Shown piece by piece: positions 11,290-22,673 of a stretch of DNA of 64,000 bases. Made by a program: the position numbers and the translations under genes. The notes under the pieces were generated by a model. It was not told the origin of the DNA. It did not search any database and saw nothing but the letters and a program-made list of their open reading frames with translations. How positions within the stretch are numbered: the first letter of the stretch is position 1; each line of letters opens with the position of its first letter. The stretch comes from Rutstroemia sp. NJR-2017a BVV2 (taxonomy: Eukaryota > Ascomycota > Leotiomycetes > Helotiales > Rutstroemiaceae): NCBI GenBank assembly GCA_002946415.1, contig NJPS01000006.1, forward strand, positions 248,001 to 312,000, written 5' to 3'.

Positions 11290-11775
11290 GTCTCTACATG
11301 CCGCGCATGTATTGTCAAGAGTAGTCAGCTGGAATATCAATCAACCTTCGAATTAGAATTGCAGCACTTGCTAGCAGAATCTCTCGCTAGACACTATTTT
11401 TCACCTACTCTAGCATATTTCATAGAGCATGTTGAAAAAGACATTCCAAATACATACATGATACCAGAGGCATACCGCTGTAGACCTAGAGCGCCGATGT
11501 TCATGTCTATTATCGGGAGAGCAGGACGGCACGCGCTCGACCTTAGTCCTCTGGAAAGGGTTGATGTGAAGGTCCTAGAGACGTTAGTCAATAAACCCGA
11601 GGAGGCTGAATATCTAGACTCTGGAAATTATAGAGATGAAGGGTGCTGTGCTGAGGCCTGCACATTCAGAGAAGACGAACCCACTTCGTGGTTGTTACAA
11701 TGCTACTTGGCCTGGAACGATGGTAAACTTAATACTTATCTGGTTATGGTTAAACTTGCTTTACACATAGCATAG
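11278..11775 (+). other. Open frame, possible gene fragment, not recognised
   Basis: This is a 165-codon open frame with coding-like composition (mixed charged and hydrophobic residues, no low complexity). It has no ATG before 11458, so as it stands it could encode only about 105 residues unless an upstream exon is spliced on. The region just upstream has stops in every frame and no obvious acceptor. It may be the remnant of a decayed gene beside the fast-evolving NLR, or a chance frame. I assign no function. Confidence 0.25.
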
Positions 11776-13406
11776 GATAGACTTCACAGGAAAGCTCTGC
11801 ATATGACAGATAGTATGCTATATGAATGAACAATAGGCCGCTAGATCAGATGCTTTAAATGTTGAGGTGAGCCATGGAGAAAAACTCACATTGCTTTAAC
11901 CCATAGTTGAGTGCCTGGTGCCATTTTATTTGTGAACATGTCTGGACGGCTGCTGGACTGCATGATGGATGTTTACTTTTCCATTTACTGCAACTTCAGA
12001 CTTCAATTCCATCGCAAGTTCGCAACCAGAAGCTTACCAGTAGAGCTATCAGCCTACCACCCACTAGGTTGGCGATGTGTAGTAGGACTGTAGGAGTCAT
12101 CGCCCGCCCCTCCTTCCCACGCCTCTTTGGATGATATGTAGATAGTCTTCCAGAATTTTCTCACATAAGAGAAGAATATATGCGATATGCGATACACTAG
12201 GTTATTGGCAAGCAGTTCAAAAACAGTCTGACGCGCTACTTCAAGCGTCTGTTTGATGGGCTCAACTGGACGAAATGAAAAGCTCAATGTTCTAGGAGAG
12301 GAACCAAACGATCCGAGCTAGCTACTTGGGTTTCTTCGCGTGTATGATTAATGTACGGCTGGGCAGGTGATGTGCATGTAGGTAGATAGATAGGCTTGTA
12401 CGTTAGTTGTTAATTTTTGTGTGGGAATACATTTATGTGCGGATCTTTGGAGTTGCCCAACAAGAAAGTTGGTTTGCATGTATTGAGCATGTGGTATGCC
12501 AGGAGAAAGCAAGGAAGAAAGAGTAGGAAAGACTCGAGGGCTGGGTTTCTACCATGGACTCGAGGCAGCGGACTCAGCGATGTAGTAATTAAGCGACATT
12601 GTGACGATATGTGATCTCGCTGGAGATATCAACTTCTCGCATGCCTCATGAAAAGAGTGAGGATTATGCAGTGCGATCTGAATCCCACCAGTAGATTCCA
12701 TCGTCATATCGGATGATCACCTGTCAGGCATTCTCCCTTGAAACTCCCACCGAAGCCAATTGAACAGCCAATATCTCCATCCTTTAGAGAAGTTCGAGGG
12801 ATTCCAGCTAGAACCACACAGAATGTAACTTTTGTAGTTGGAGGTACATGTATAATCCGCAACCAAAGAGTCCAGCTGTTGGTCGGACCGAAGATTCATC
12901 CGTGACTCATTTGGGCTAGTGTTATTGGCCGGCATCGGGCCGCACATTGTCAAACTTTCGGGTGATGTAGATATTGTTGTCTATGGGAGGACTTGGGAAA
13001 GGAATCCGCACAATTCATATCAACGGAGCAGCACATGTTTGTGAGCGGTTTAAAATGTCAAGTGAGAGTGTGACATTGTGAGTCAGTCTATGACTATGAC
13101 GTCCTACTGCGAAATGTTCGATAGGTGATATTCTGTCCCTCCTCCCACTTTGATGGCCCTAGTTTCACATCGCTTAGGTAACCCAAACCCACCTCCGGTG
13201 CTCTGTTATTGTTATGATTGGGCTTCAACACTTCGTTTGCAGTTTTTGCCTGATAAGTTAGATTTTTGACCCCTCCATCTTTCACTTCCAAAAGTATCTT
13301 CCAACAATAATACCATAACCCTTTTTTATTGGAGACAAGAACCAAAATTATCTTCAGATACCCCCTTCGTGTTTACATTTTATTGATCGTCTACCGATAA
13401 ATCATC

Positions 13407-14443
13407 ATGGCTGAAATAACTAAAGACCCAACCGTGCCTGCCAGCTCCGAGCCCAGGCTTGTTGAGACGGAGACTAAGCTTGCCACTGAACCGGCGTCAA
13501 CCAAAGAAGAGACCGAGAAGACACCAGCCGAGGGAACTGTACGTTTATTTGATTGACCTCCGCCGAACAATATTGTTCTTGCGTTCAAATCATATCTGTA
13601 TAGTCGGCTGACAAGTAGCATAGACGTTGACCGAAAAGGCCACCAGTGTCGCAGCCGCAGCTGCCACAACTGTGACGTCGACCGCTAGCGGTGTTGCCGA
13701 CAATGTATTCTCGATGTTCGGTGGTGGAGCCAAGAAGGAAAAGAAAGAAGATGAAGACCGAGGCGACAACTCAGGATCTGCAAAGGCACAAAAAGCTGCC
13801 GCTGCGGAAGAGAACCCAGAGGTAATGGGTGTGACGAAACACGGCAATATGTAAAGGCTGACGAATTTTGTAGGACGAAGCACCAGAGTCCGAGGATGTT
13901 CACTTCGAGCCAGTCATCCGCCTCACCGAGAAGGTTGATGTCAAGACCAACGAGGAACTGGAGGAGCAAACCTTCAAGATGCGCGCTAAGCTCTTCAAGT
14001 TTGTGAATGACACAAAAGAATGGAAGGAGCGTGGAACTGGTGATGTGCGTTTCTTGAAACACAAGGAGAACGGCAAGACTCGTTTGGTTATGCGCCGAGA
14101 CAAGACCTTGAAGGTCTGCGCGAATCACTATGGTATGTCCCGAAAGTATGCGAGTCGCATTTAAACAGCGTTCTAACTATCCATTAGTTGTCCCTGATAT
14201 GAAGCTATCTCCCAACGTGGGAAGTGATAGAAGCTGGGTCTGGAACGCTGCTGCCGATGTCAGCGAGGGCGAGCCAGAAGCACAAACTTTGGCCATTCGT
14301 TTTGCCAACCCTGAGAGTAAGTCTACGATAGTATTAAACGACTATTCTTTGGATCATATCTAACATGTTTGAAAGATGCAAATCTCTTCAAAGAGGCTTT
14401 CATCAAGGCACAGCAGGATAACGAAGCCTTCTTCAAGGCTTAA
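13407..14443 (+). CDS. yrb1: Ran-specific GTPase-activating protein 1 homologue (RanBP1/Yrb1)
   Basis: There are five exons: 13407-13538, 13624-13821, 13874-14132, 14188-14316 and 14376-14443. All introns are GT-AG of 52-85 nt, and the sum is 262 codons (261 aa). Residues 1-~115 are an Ala/Glu/Lys-rich disordered leader, longer than in yeast Yrb1. Residues ~118-245 are a Ran-binding domain: [18 protein letters not shown], then [53 protein letters not shown] and [19 protein letters not shown]. The splice joins restore this domain exactly. RanBP1 binds Ran-GTP in the cytoplasm and, with RanGAP, promotes GTP hydrolysis so that export complexes come apart. It should be constitutively expressed. 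Confidence is high for family and structure. Confidence 0.95.
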
Positions 14444-15269
14444 AGGCTTCGACGATCAATCCTCCCGTATTTACAACTACTTCCCAGCACACCCCCACTC
14501 GACAGCACCTAATGCGACGCAGCACGGATACCACGATGCGATGAAGCCATGATCATACTTACACCACACCCCACTTTTCCCATACTACGTTCCACATTTA
14601 CACGCATGTTGTCGAGAACCTCTTTTGTACTGGTCTTGGACCTGAGCCTGGACATTATGGCGGTCTTGGTCTTTTGAGGATTATATCATGATTATGATGA
14701 TGGTGGAGGATAGGGAGGCTTTGATTAGTACTCGATTTCGAGACTATGGCATAACATTGTAGTTAGACTAAATACCAGTCCTTCATTCGTCCCCAAGAGT
14801 GCATTAACATCCATGAATAAGATTTTAGGCACCATGAACATCTCGATTTGACAACATAATCGAGTAAATATATCATATAGCGAGATTTATGCATCATTCA
14901 GTATGAGGTACCGTGTGTAGGCGATGAAATTTGTGAGCGATCGATTTTCTGGAAGTTCAGTCTAGTCCAACAAACCTTCCAGCCAGACCAACTAACCTTT
15001 GCACCCAAGAATAATAATTCTTTCGGCAACCCCATTTCACCTTTCGATACAATCTCCAATCTTACCTACCTGATCACCTCTATATAATTGGTCCACGTGA
15101 TTCTATATCACTGCTCGTGGCATCTGCTTCTTTGATCCGCGGCGAAGCTAGAATACCTACCCCACTAAAATCACGATCAACGAACGAAGAGCGCGTCGCA
15201 GACAGCTAGAACCTCAATCCCGATCCCGGAATTATATCAACGCAATCAATACCCTCAACTAACGTCATC
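14444..15269. other. Spacer between RanBP1 and Taf14 genes
   Basis: It holds the RanBP1 3' region and the Taf14 promoter and leader. No coding frame or repeat is supported. Confidence 0.6.
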
Positions 15270-16226
15270 ATGGTCGCGGATGTAAGTATGATCTAGTTCA
15301 GACGAGTTTCTATCATCTTTGCGGTTTAAGGGAGAATGGCAACTGATTGCGGCACAGCTCAAGAGAACCGTCAAGCTCATCACTGAGCAACGCAATATGT
15401 ACGTCGCGCATCTTTCCCAGCCTACGCCAACATAATACAATACTGAGAAGGACTTGAACTGACAATCATGTCATAGCGACAAGCCTCCGATCCAGGAGGG
15501 GTTTCCTATGAAGACCTGGAACATCGAAATCTACCTACTAGATGAAGCGGGCAATGAGAAGCCTGCGAACTGCTTCGCCAAGGCAGTCTACAACCTTCAC
15601 CCATCTTTCGAGAACCCAGTTCAAAGTACGTCAGACCTTCTGCGCGCAACTTCAATATCTAACTGTCAACCTATCTAGCCTTCACCGAACCACCTTTCCG
15701 CTGTGAGAACGAAGGATGGGGCGAGTTCGATATGACGATTGACCTCTTCACAACTGAGAAAGGTGGCAAGCATAGCATCGCGCACGATCTGAACTTCGCA
15801 AAGCCACGATATGAGGCTAAGCATACTATCCATTTTAAAAATCCCAGCCGAGAGCTCATCAACTTGCTGCGAGAGACGGGCCCGGTTCCAGGTGACGAGA
15901 ATGGAGCCAGTAGAAAAAAGGGCGATGCCGATAAGAAAAGGAAGAGGACTAATCAGATTGATATGGAGAAATTGGCCGAGGGGCTCGTCAAGCTGCAGGA
16001 GGATGATCTGTTGCATGTGGTGCAGATGATTCATGACAATAAGACAGAGGATACATACACGAAGAACGATATTGACCGTAAGTATCACTGAATCGAAAAG
16101 CACGGAGAATCTTAAACTAATAATGCAACAACAGAGGGAGAGTTTCATGTCGACCTATACACATTACCCGAATCATTGGTCAAGATGCTCTGGGATTACG
16201 TCAATACTCCTGGGCGAAACGTATAA
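15270..16226 (+). CDS. taf14: YEATS-domain protein, Taf14/Anc1-like
   Basis: There are five exons: 15270-15281, 15358-15398, 15477-15625, 15679-16077 and 16135-16226, totalling 231 codons (230 aa). The first coding exon is only four codons (ATG GTC GCG GAT). The YEATS fold covers ~5-130: TVKLITEQRN, MKTWNIEIYLLDEAGNE, KAVYNLHPSFENP, PFRCENEGWGEFDM and AKHTIHFKNPSRELI. A Lys/Arg-rich linker follows at ~130-160. The C-terminal ~70 residues resemble the Taf14 extra-terminal (ET) domain and end FHVDLYTLPESLVKMLWDYV. Taf14 reads acylated histone H3 lysine through YEATS and is shared by TFIID, TFIIF, SWI/SNF, INO80 and NuA3. The C-terminal ET-type region separates it from Yaf9 and Sas5. It is a nuclear protein. 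Confidence 0.92.
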
Positions 16227-17188
16227 CAAGATTCATTAGCATAGTTTAGTGCTACTCAATACTTAACTCAAAAAGGTCACCCATTATCATATCGGTATCA
16301 GAACGGTTTACGATTATATGCAATCAATAGCACGACATCTACATCCAGAAGTCTTCGCGATATGGCATCGAATCTTACCAACCATATTCACACTTTATAT
16401 CAAACTCGAACCACCTTATTCCTCAATCCACTTCTGCAATGAATCTCACCGCGCATTCGAGCGTTTCTTGTTTTCTCTCTTTGGTTTCATTATGGATGGC
16501 ACAATTTGGCAAGTAAGCAAGCAAGAATGCAAGGGCGAAAAGGGCATGCAAAGTTAACATCTGCGTTTTTGTCTTTCTGTGAAATATTCCCTGTCTTTCC
16601 TTCTCTCATGCTCTTCGATTTCATTTCACAGTAACAAGGGGGAAAAGGAAATCTGTGCGAGCGAATTTGAGCTTTCTTCTTTTCGGTGGGCAATATCATG
16701 GGCGTCAACAAGGATGCGTGCGTGCGTAGTTAGTGGGTATCTATCTACTTGGTTCGTTCATGTGTAACTAGGTACATTGGAAGATGGGAGGGTGGGAGGG
16801 AGAGTTGATCACAGTATCCGGAAAAGATTGAAAGAATGAAATGAGATGAGGATTTTGATCGTGGTTGGCTGGATGACCTCTCTTTTGTTCTAGCCTCTCT
16901 TGGTTTGTTGGTTGAATGAGGGCTTTGGTGCGAACAAAAGTGAGCGGCATGATGCATCGTGATGTGTCGCAAAATCTGATATACATATATAACGTCTTGA
17001 AGCCGTCTTCACGGGACTGCATATGATGTGATGTGTGAGTTGTAATGATATAAATGCTCTTGTGAACAACTGGGTATCTCTCCATTTCCCTTCCATAAAA
17101 CGCCCATGTATATAGATACATCCTCGCTATGCAATCCAATGCTTTGATATATTTCCAAATCCAAGCCCAGAATAAATCTGCCCCAATT
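16227..17188. other. Spacer between convergent Taf14 and DUF4604 genes
   Basis: Two convergent genes end here, so it should hold both 3' regions. A G-rich stretch with GGGAGGG runs at ~16775-16805. Open frames here are short and low-complexity. I see no gene. Confidence 0.6.
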
Positions 17189-17734
17189 CTATTCTTCATC
17201 GCCAAAACTCAACTTGATCTTCTTTCCCTTCTTTACGGTGCTTTTGCTCTTTTTCTTCTCTTCTGGTTTGTCTTTACTGGCTCCAGTCTTCTCTTTCTTC
17301 TCGTTTTTTGTCGTCACGGTATCCAATTCCTTCTTATCCCCACCCTCTTCCTCATCCTCTTCCTCCTCCCCAGCACCCACAACTCTCCCCACCTTCCTCT
17401 TCCTCCCCCCTCCTATCCCCGCTACCTTTTCCCTTTCTTTCGCATCCACATCCTGCTTCTCAATCTTCCCCTCCTCCTTTTCCTCCCCCTCCCCTTCCCG
17501 TTCCTTCTCCCGCTTCTCCCACTCCCCCCTCGTCAACGTCTCCCCGCTTCTCTCGTCAAAAACCACAGGTTCGCTCTCCCGCTCCTCATCCTCGTCTCGC
17601 GCTCGCTGCGGCCGTGCCCGTGTGAACTCGTGTCGGCCGTCGGATGACGATTGCGCGGCTTGCATACGCTGTAGGAAGGGCGGGAGGGATGTGTCGTAGG
17701 AGAGGTTTTTGGAGGTTATTTTGGGGGTGGCCAT
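17189..17734 (-). CDS. DUF4604-family protein
   Basis: This is a single-exon frame of 181 aa on the minus strand. The N-terminus has the family's recognisable start (KITSKNLSYD, then LPPFLQRMQA), followed by a long Glu/Lys/Arg-rich low-complexity middle and a Lys-rich C-terminus ending KKIKLSFGDEE. Both ends match what I know of the fungal DUF4604 family, whose function is uncharacterised. The basic/acidic composition suggests a disordered nuclear or nucleolar protein, which is inference. The start codon at 17734 is the first ATG of the frame. Confidence 0.85.
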   Translation of the reverse strand: MATPKITSKNLSYDTSLPPFLQRMQAAQSSSDGRHEFTRARPQRARDEDEERESEPVVFDERSGETLTRGEWEKREKEREGEGEEKEEGKIEKQDVDAKEREKVAGIGGGRKRKVGRVVGAGEEEEDEEEGGDKKELDTVTTKNEKKEKTGASKDKPEEKKKSKSTVKKGKKIKLSFGDEE

Positions 17735-19501
17735 TTTTGGGGGTGTTTGGTTTTTGGGGTGGGATAGTTGGGGGGATGTTCGAGGGCTGGTTTTGGTAAT
17801 TGGAAATTAATTGTATTTGTGGTGGACAGTAATTGTTTACTTGAAGTCGAGGTTCTGCCGTTCACATATGGAAATAGCTTGTGCAGTGTAAGTAAGTTGG
17901 AGCCGCGGCCGCGGGCCCGAAATATTCTAGTGCATCGGCCAGTCGCGCTACTCGAATGAGTTCTTATTGTTAGGATTCGGCGCGCACGGAAGCCGTTCCT
18001 TCGGCCGGTATTCCGGATAAGAACTCGGGAAAGTCTTCATTTTGATCTGAAGGATCAGATTCCACGTCTGGAGAGATTATCGAAGCTCCATAGCCATGGA
18101 TCTGATATACTCGGGAGGATGGTTTCTTCCGATGCTCTATTCGAGCTGGGATTGGTTGATATTGGGTTGAAGCTTCATTATAAAGGTCCTGCTATATGTA
18201 TGGCTACAGCTTGTTCTCGTCCAATGGGTGGTGCTTCCCATCTCACTACGAAATCGCAATTGCATCCATCCAGGTTTTACATCCAGGTAAGCACTTAAGT
18301 GATTGTCCTTATCGGTGATATTGCACTTTCACAACTTCATCTTCACCGTTGAGGTTGGAGAATCTTGCGGAACCTTGTATCTTTGAAGAAGGAATCTTCA
18401 TCTCATCCCCATCTCTCGCCAAGTTGCCTCTTGAACGCACTAGCACCAGCAAAGCAGATCATTCAGGGGAACGAACATTTGTCCTTTTGAACTGCGCATA
18501 CCCGTATTTATTCCAAGCTCGTCCACTCAGATACACACAAAATATCAGGGTTCGTTTAACCGAGATTTTCAGTTCTCAATTCTCAATGTTGTGTTTTCCA
18601 TTTTGCCTACTTTTTCGCCTTTTCCAGTGTCCACTCCCGGCTGTCATCCATCCACTGGAGCCACTGGGGCCACTGGGGCCACTCAAACTCAGGATCTTAT
18701 CGCTACAAATCGCTACAAACCCGCCCCGAGATCCCCTAACCTAACTCTAAAATATCTCAAAAATTAATAAATCCAAAAGCCAAAACCCAGGATAGCCTTC
18801 CAAAAACTTCTAAAACTTCCCAAAAAGTTCTTCTTGAGCTTCTAAAAACTCCCCAATAGTCAAGGAAATCAATTTTATAACCCAATCAATTTTGGCCTTT
18901 TTTCCGCTTTCCACCTTTCCATATTCCCACCGCCCGCACCCACCGAACACACCCCAGTCGTTCTAGCCCATTGACCACGATACCCTCCAAAACCATTTCC
19001 TTCCTCCTTCTCCATACAATACTCCCACAAGTCCCCTTCATGTTATAATATTCATCCCATCAATTTCCCCCAATCGCTTTCGTTGTCTACAGCATACGGA
19101 ATTTGGTTTCTTTCTTCCTTTAAATGCTGCCGGCGACTCTACCATTCAGACGCGTCATCGCAAGGTGTTTCCTTCGTCGAGGACATACTCCTCCTGCCGC
19201 TCGTTAGAAAAGCACAATCGTCCCTTTTCCTGCAGATAGCGAAAACTTTCTCTGCCAAAATACGAAACGGCTTGGAGGCTTCTCAACTCTTCTTCTATTC
19301 GAACAACCTCGCAGATTCGAATTTCAACTATCTCGAAAACTACTTTTTTTGTAATAATAAAAGGGCATCATTCACGAAAAAAAACTATACTGGGGTAGTG
19401 GTGGTGTGTCCTTATAAGTCGAATTTGGGGTCGATATAGAATCCCCCCCTATCTGAACATTTTGTCCACGATCGGACTCGACATTATCAATAACCATCTC
19501 A
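17735..19501. other. Long divergent intergenic region
   Basis: It separates the divergently transcribed DUF4604 and mannosyltransferase genes. It holds three 9-bp units of the CCACTGGGG type at 18652-18684 and A/C-rich sequence at 18750-18900. The pyrimidine-rich stretch before 19502 looks like a long 5' leader. The open frames at 18349 and 19083 are not supported by composition. Confidence 0.6.
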
Positions 19502-21262
19502 ATGGGGTTCGTTCAAAGAGTTATGAAGCGCATGCCTTCAGCGCCTCAATTACCTTTGGGAGACGAAACGAAGGGGAAGACAAAGATCACATCTCGATTG
19601 GCGTTCTTCAGGCGGCCGCTCCGATTAAAGGGCAATTCTAGCATTTCGATACCTCTCGGCGTTGTTCTGTTATTTCCATGTATCGTCGTTGTATTGATTT
19701 TGGTGCTTTTCGTCCGACATCCTAAATCAGGTGTTGGGATTTTAATGCCAGCTGGAGCACCACCAGCTATTAGGTACGTTGCTGAGTTCCTGCCATCTGC
19801 TGCTATCGTCTGAGAGCCAAGACAGCTGACAATACTTTTCTTCCTGCAGGAGGATCAGTGAACAACATGATAAGGTATTTGTGACGGGATGCGCGGAACC
19901 AGACACGAGTCAACCAAGAGCAAATGCAGCGTTCGTGGTGCTGGCAAGAAACAAGGAGTTGGAGGGAGTTATCCAATCCGTGAAGTCGATCGAAAGACAT
20001 TTCAACAGATGGTATCATTACCCATACGTTTTCCTTAACGACCAGGATTTCAACTCCACGTTCAAAGAGACCATCCAAAACTACACGAGTGCGCCATGCG
20101 AGTTCGGAACCATCGACCCTTCCATGTGGGGATTCCCAGATTGGATCGACCCTAAGGTTGCCAAGGAAGGTATCGCAAAACAAGGAGATGCTGCTATTAT
20201 GTATGGTGGTATGGAGAGTTATCACGCCATGTGCAGATTCTACTCTGGGTATGTGAACGGCCACAAATTTGTCTTGCTGGTGGTCCGATGAGTGCTAACG
20301 GGTATTCTAGATTCTTTTACAAACATGAGCTTTTGGCTAAATACGAGTGGTACTGGCGTCTGGAGCCAGAGATTAAGTATTTCTGTGATATTACATAGTA
20401 TGTCTTGGTTCAGTGGGACTCTCTGTAGATCAAACTGACAGATTTTTTAGTGATCCATTCCTCAAGATGATCGAAGCGAACAAGACTTATGGTTTCACAA
20501 TTGCCGTTAAGGAATTGAAGGAGACCGTTCCGAACATTTTCCGTTACGCATCCGCATACAAACGAGTCAACAATATTACGTCGCAAGGTCTGTGGGAAAT
20601 GTTCGTTGAGCCTCCACCAGAGGAGCCAAAGGAGGTGCCGGAGGATGATCCAGCTTACAAGGCACCGTTACCTGAGGAAATCCTTCGAGGTGATCCAAGC
20701 CATGCTTCGATACCGGAAATTGACCCTGAGGCCATGGAAGGAGAGAAATACAACATGTGCCATTTCTGGTCGAATTTTGAGATCGCCAGACTCAGTTGGT
20801 TCAGAAGTAAGGAGTATGAGGACTTCTTCCAGATGATGGATCGCAGCGGAGGATTCTGGATGGAGAGAGTGAGTTTGAATTATCATTATAATATTAGGAC
20901 TGGAACTAATGATTATCTAGTGGGGTGATGCACCTATCCACTCTTTGGCAGCTGGGGCCCTCCTTGCTCCTCGAGATATCCACTACTTCCGTGATTTCGG
21001 TTACAGACATACAACGATTCAGCATTGTCCAGCAAATGCCCCTGCGCGCCAAAAAGTGCGAGAGCCGTACCTTGAGATGACCACCAAGGATGAGAAGAAA
21101 CGAAAGGAAGAAGACGAGTACTGGGACGAGTGGGATCCAGTGAAGGAGAATGGTGTTGGATGTAGATGTAGATGTGACACGGATATTGTAGATGTGGAAG
21201 GCAAACAAGGAAGTTGTTTGGCGGAATGGGTAGATGTTGCTGGTGGATGGGCAAGCCCGTGA
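19502..21262 (+). CDS. Alpha-1,2-mannosyltransferase, GT15 (KTR/MNT/KRE2 family)
   Basis: There are five exons: 19502-19773, 19850-20248, 20311-20397, 20451-20868 and 20921-21262, totalling 506 codons (505 aa). It is a type II membrane protein with a short basic cytosolic tail, a signal anchor at ~49-71 and a lumenal catalytic domain from ~105. Family signatures are all present: AFVVLARNKEL, YPYVFLNDQDF, KYEWYWRLEPEIKYFCDITYDPF (split by intron 3), YGFTIAVKEL, MCHFWSNFEIA and the WGDAPIHSLAA block with IHYFRDFGYRH. The EPE in the third is the acidic motif at the donor-sugar/metal site of the family. The enzyme transfers mannose from GDP-mannose to O- and N-glycans in the Golgi. The tail after ~470 is Lys/Glu/Asp-rich. 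I cannot say which KTR paralogue it is. Confidence 0.95.
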
Positions 21263-22673
21263 AGGAGTCAGTAAGGAACAGTTGTGGATTAGAAATGAAC
21301 AAAGAAATAAACGGATGGATGGGTGTGAAATAATGCCATGGAAGGGAGGCTGGGGAAGGCATGGATGGTTGGTTGGTTGGGCAAAGGAAAGACTTGGGAT
21401 TGTAAAGGATGTGATATTGCATATTATCTTTTTTTTATTGTTCATTATTCATGATGAGATTACCACACCTCTACTGGATTCCTTTGCTTTGCTAGTTATG
21501 TGAAATGTAAAAGCTCTTAAGAAGATTAGGATGGGCCGGATGTGGTAGCAAGTGCTACTACATGTGGTTGATACTATATGGTTGGCCGGGTGGACGACAG
21601 CTACAGTTGCAGTTCTGTCTCCCTGCTATGATTGAGGGAAAGACGCCGCTGTATCATATGATGATGTTGGATCTAAGATTACGATGGGATGGATACCTGA
21701 CACTTAGACAATAGCACGAGAGAAGAAAAGACAATTTTACAAGTATATTTGATTCACTCTTTTTCAAGGTGCTGCAATGACAGTTGTGTTTGTCGAATGA
21801 TGAGATGGATGGATGGGATATTTGAAAAATAACTCTCATTTTGCTTGCTATGACTTGTACTGTACTTCCAGTGCATAATTTTTCTACCTCAAAACATTTG
21901 ATTCATGCAGCGCCTACAGTAATCCATTTTCATGTTCCTTCGATGTTGTTCTTCACTGCCGGCTCCATCGTCTATGTTCAGTGCGATGAGAGGTTTGTAT
22001 ACGGCCTCGCGGTCTACGGGAGGGCAGGACTGAGGAGACTGTTGCTGTGTTGTGCTTTCCTGTGCAGGTTTAGATGAGGGTGAGGGAGAGGCGGCTTCAA
22101 TTGCTTCCCACCTGAAGCCCCCTGGACAAGGGGGTTTGGGTTGTTGTGGTGGCCTCTTTCGTTATCGTTGTGGTTTTTCTGGTGTTGGAAAAGTCGTTGT
22201 GTTGTGCTTCGGTGTGGTGTTGGCTTTTAAAGTCGTCGGATCGGCGGACCCTAACTCGATTTTGTCGCTGTCTCTGACTTGAGCGGCGACTTGTGGTTGT
22301 TCTGCAGAGCCAGTTTCTTTCAATGCTGTCGTTTTCAGCGTGCTTTGGTACTGAATCCAGTTCTCGTTTGACTGATTCGGCACTACCGAGGGTGCTTCGT
22401 CGGAAAAGTGCTGCATTGAGGAGTCGTTGTGGTTTTGGTACTTGTTGGTTCTCCCTGGGACATCTCCAGGGCGGAGCCAGAATGGAAAGATAAGGATTCG
22501 AAATTGAAGTTGCATTGTTCTTGTTCGTGGATTCAATCATTGTTGCTAGACTAAGGCGGTATTATCATAGGTTATATGTTGAGTATTGAGTCGGGATGTA
22601 GTTGTGGTCTGTTGTCAAAGCATTGGAGTGTGGTGCATACATGGCGGTGGTCTTCGTCTTCATCTTATATTTG
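21263..22673. other. Spacer with a possible extra exon of the RING gene
   Basis: Convergent 3' ends meet here. On the minus strand, 22097-22540 and the overlapping 22162-22536 are open in two different frames. The second (Ser/Thr/Asn/Gln/Pro-rich) has the composition of a disordered protein tail. Either might be a downstream exon of the RING gene, but the only donor candidate (GTAGAC, just before its stop) is weak. I leave it uncalled. Nothing else is seen. Confidence 0.4.

Larger units (their letters stand above)
10821..13406. other. Spacer with one ATG-poor open frame and a hairpin
   Basis: About 2.6 kb lie between the NLR and RanBP1 genes. The two things of note are the inverted repeat at 11259-11289 and the open frame at 11278-11775, listed separately. 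The remainder (10821-11258 and 11776-13200) shows no coding signal I would defend. The last 250 bases contain pyrimidine-rich leader sequence for RanBP1. Confidence 0.5.

Noticed and set aside
17214..17699. Plus-strand frames rich in Ser/Pro/Leu at 17.2-17.7 kb
   Set aside because: They are shadows of the Glu/Lys-rich DUF4604 gene on the minus strand.
19881..20291. Mannosyltransferase as several separate genes
   Set aside because: Five exons join in frame through good GT-AG introns and restore the GT15 motifs across each junction.
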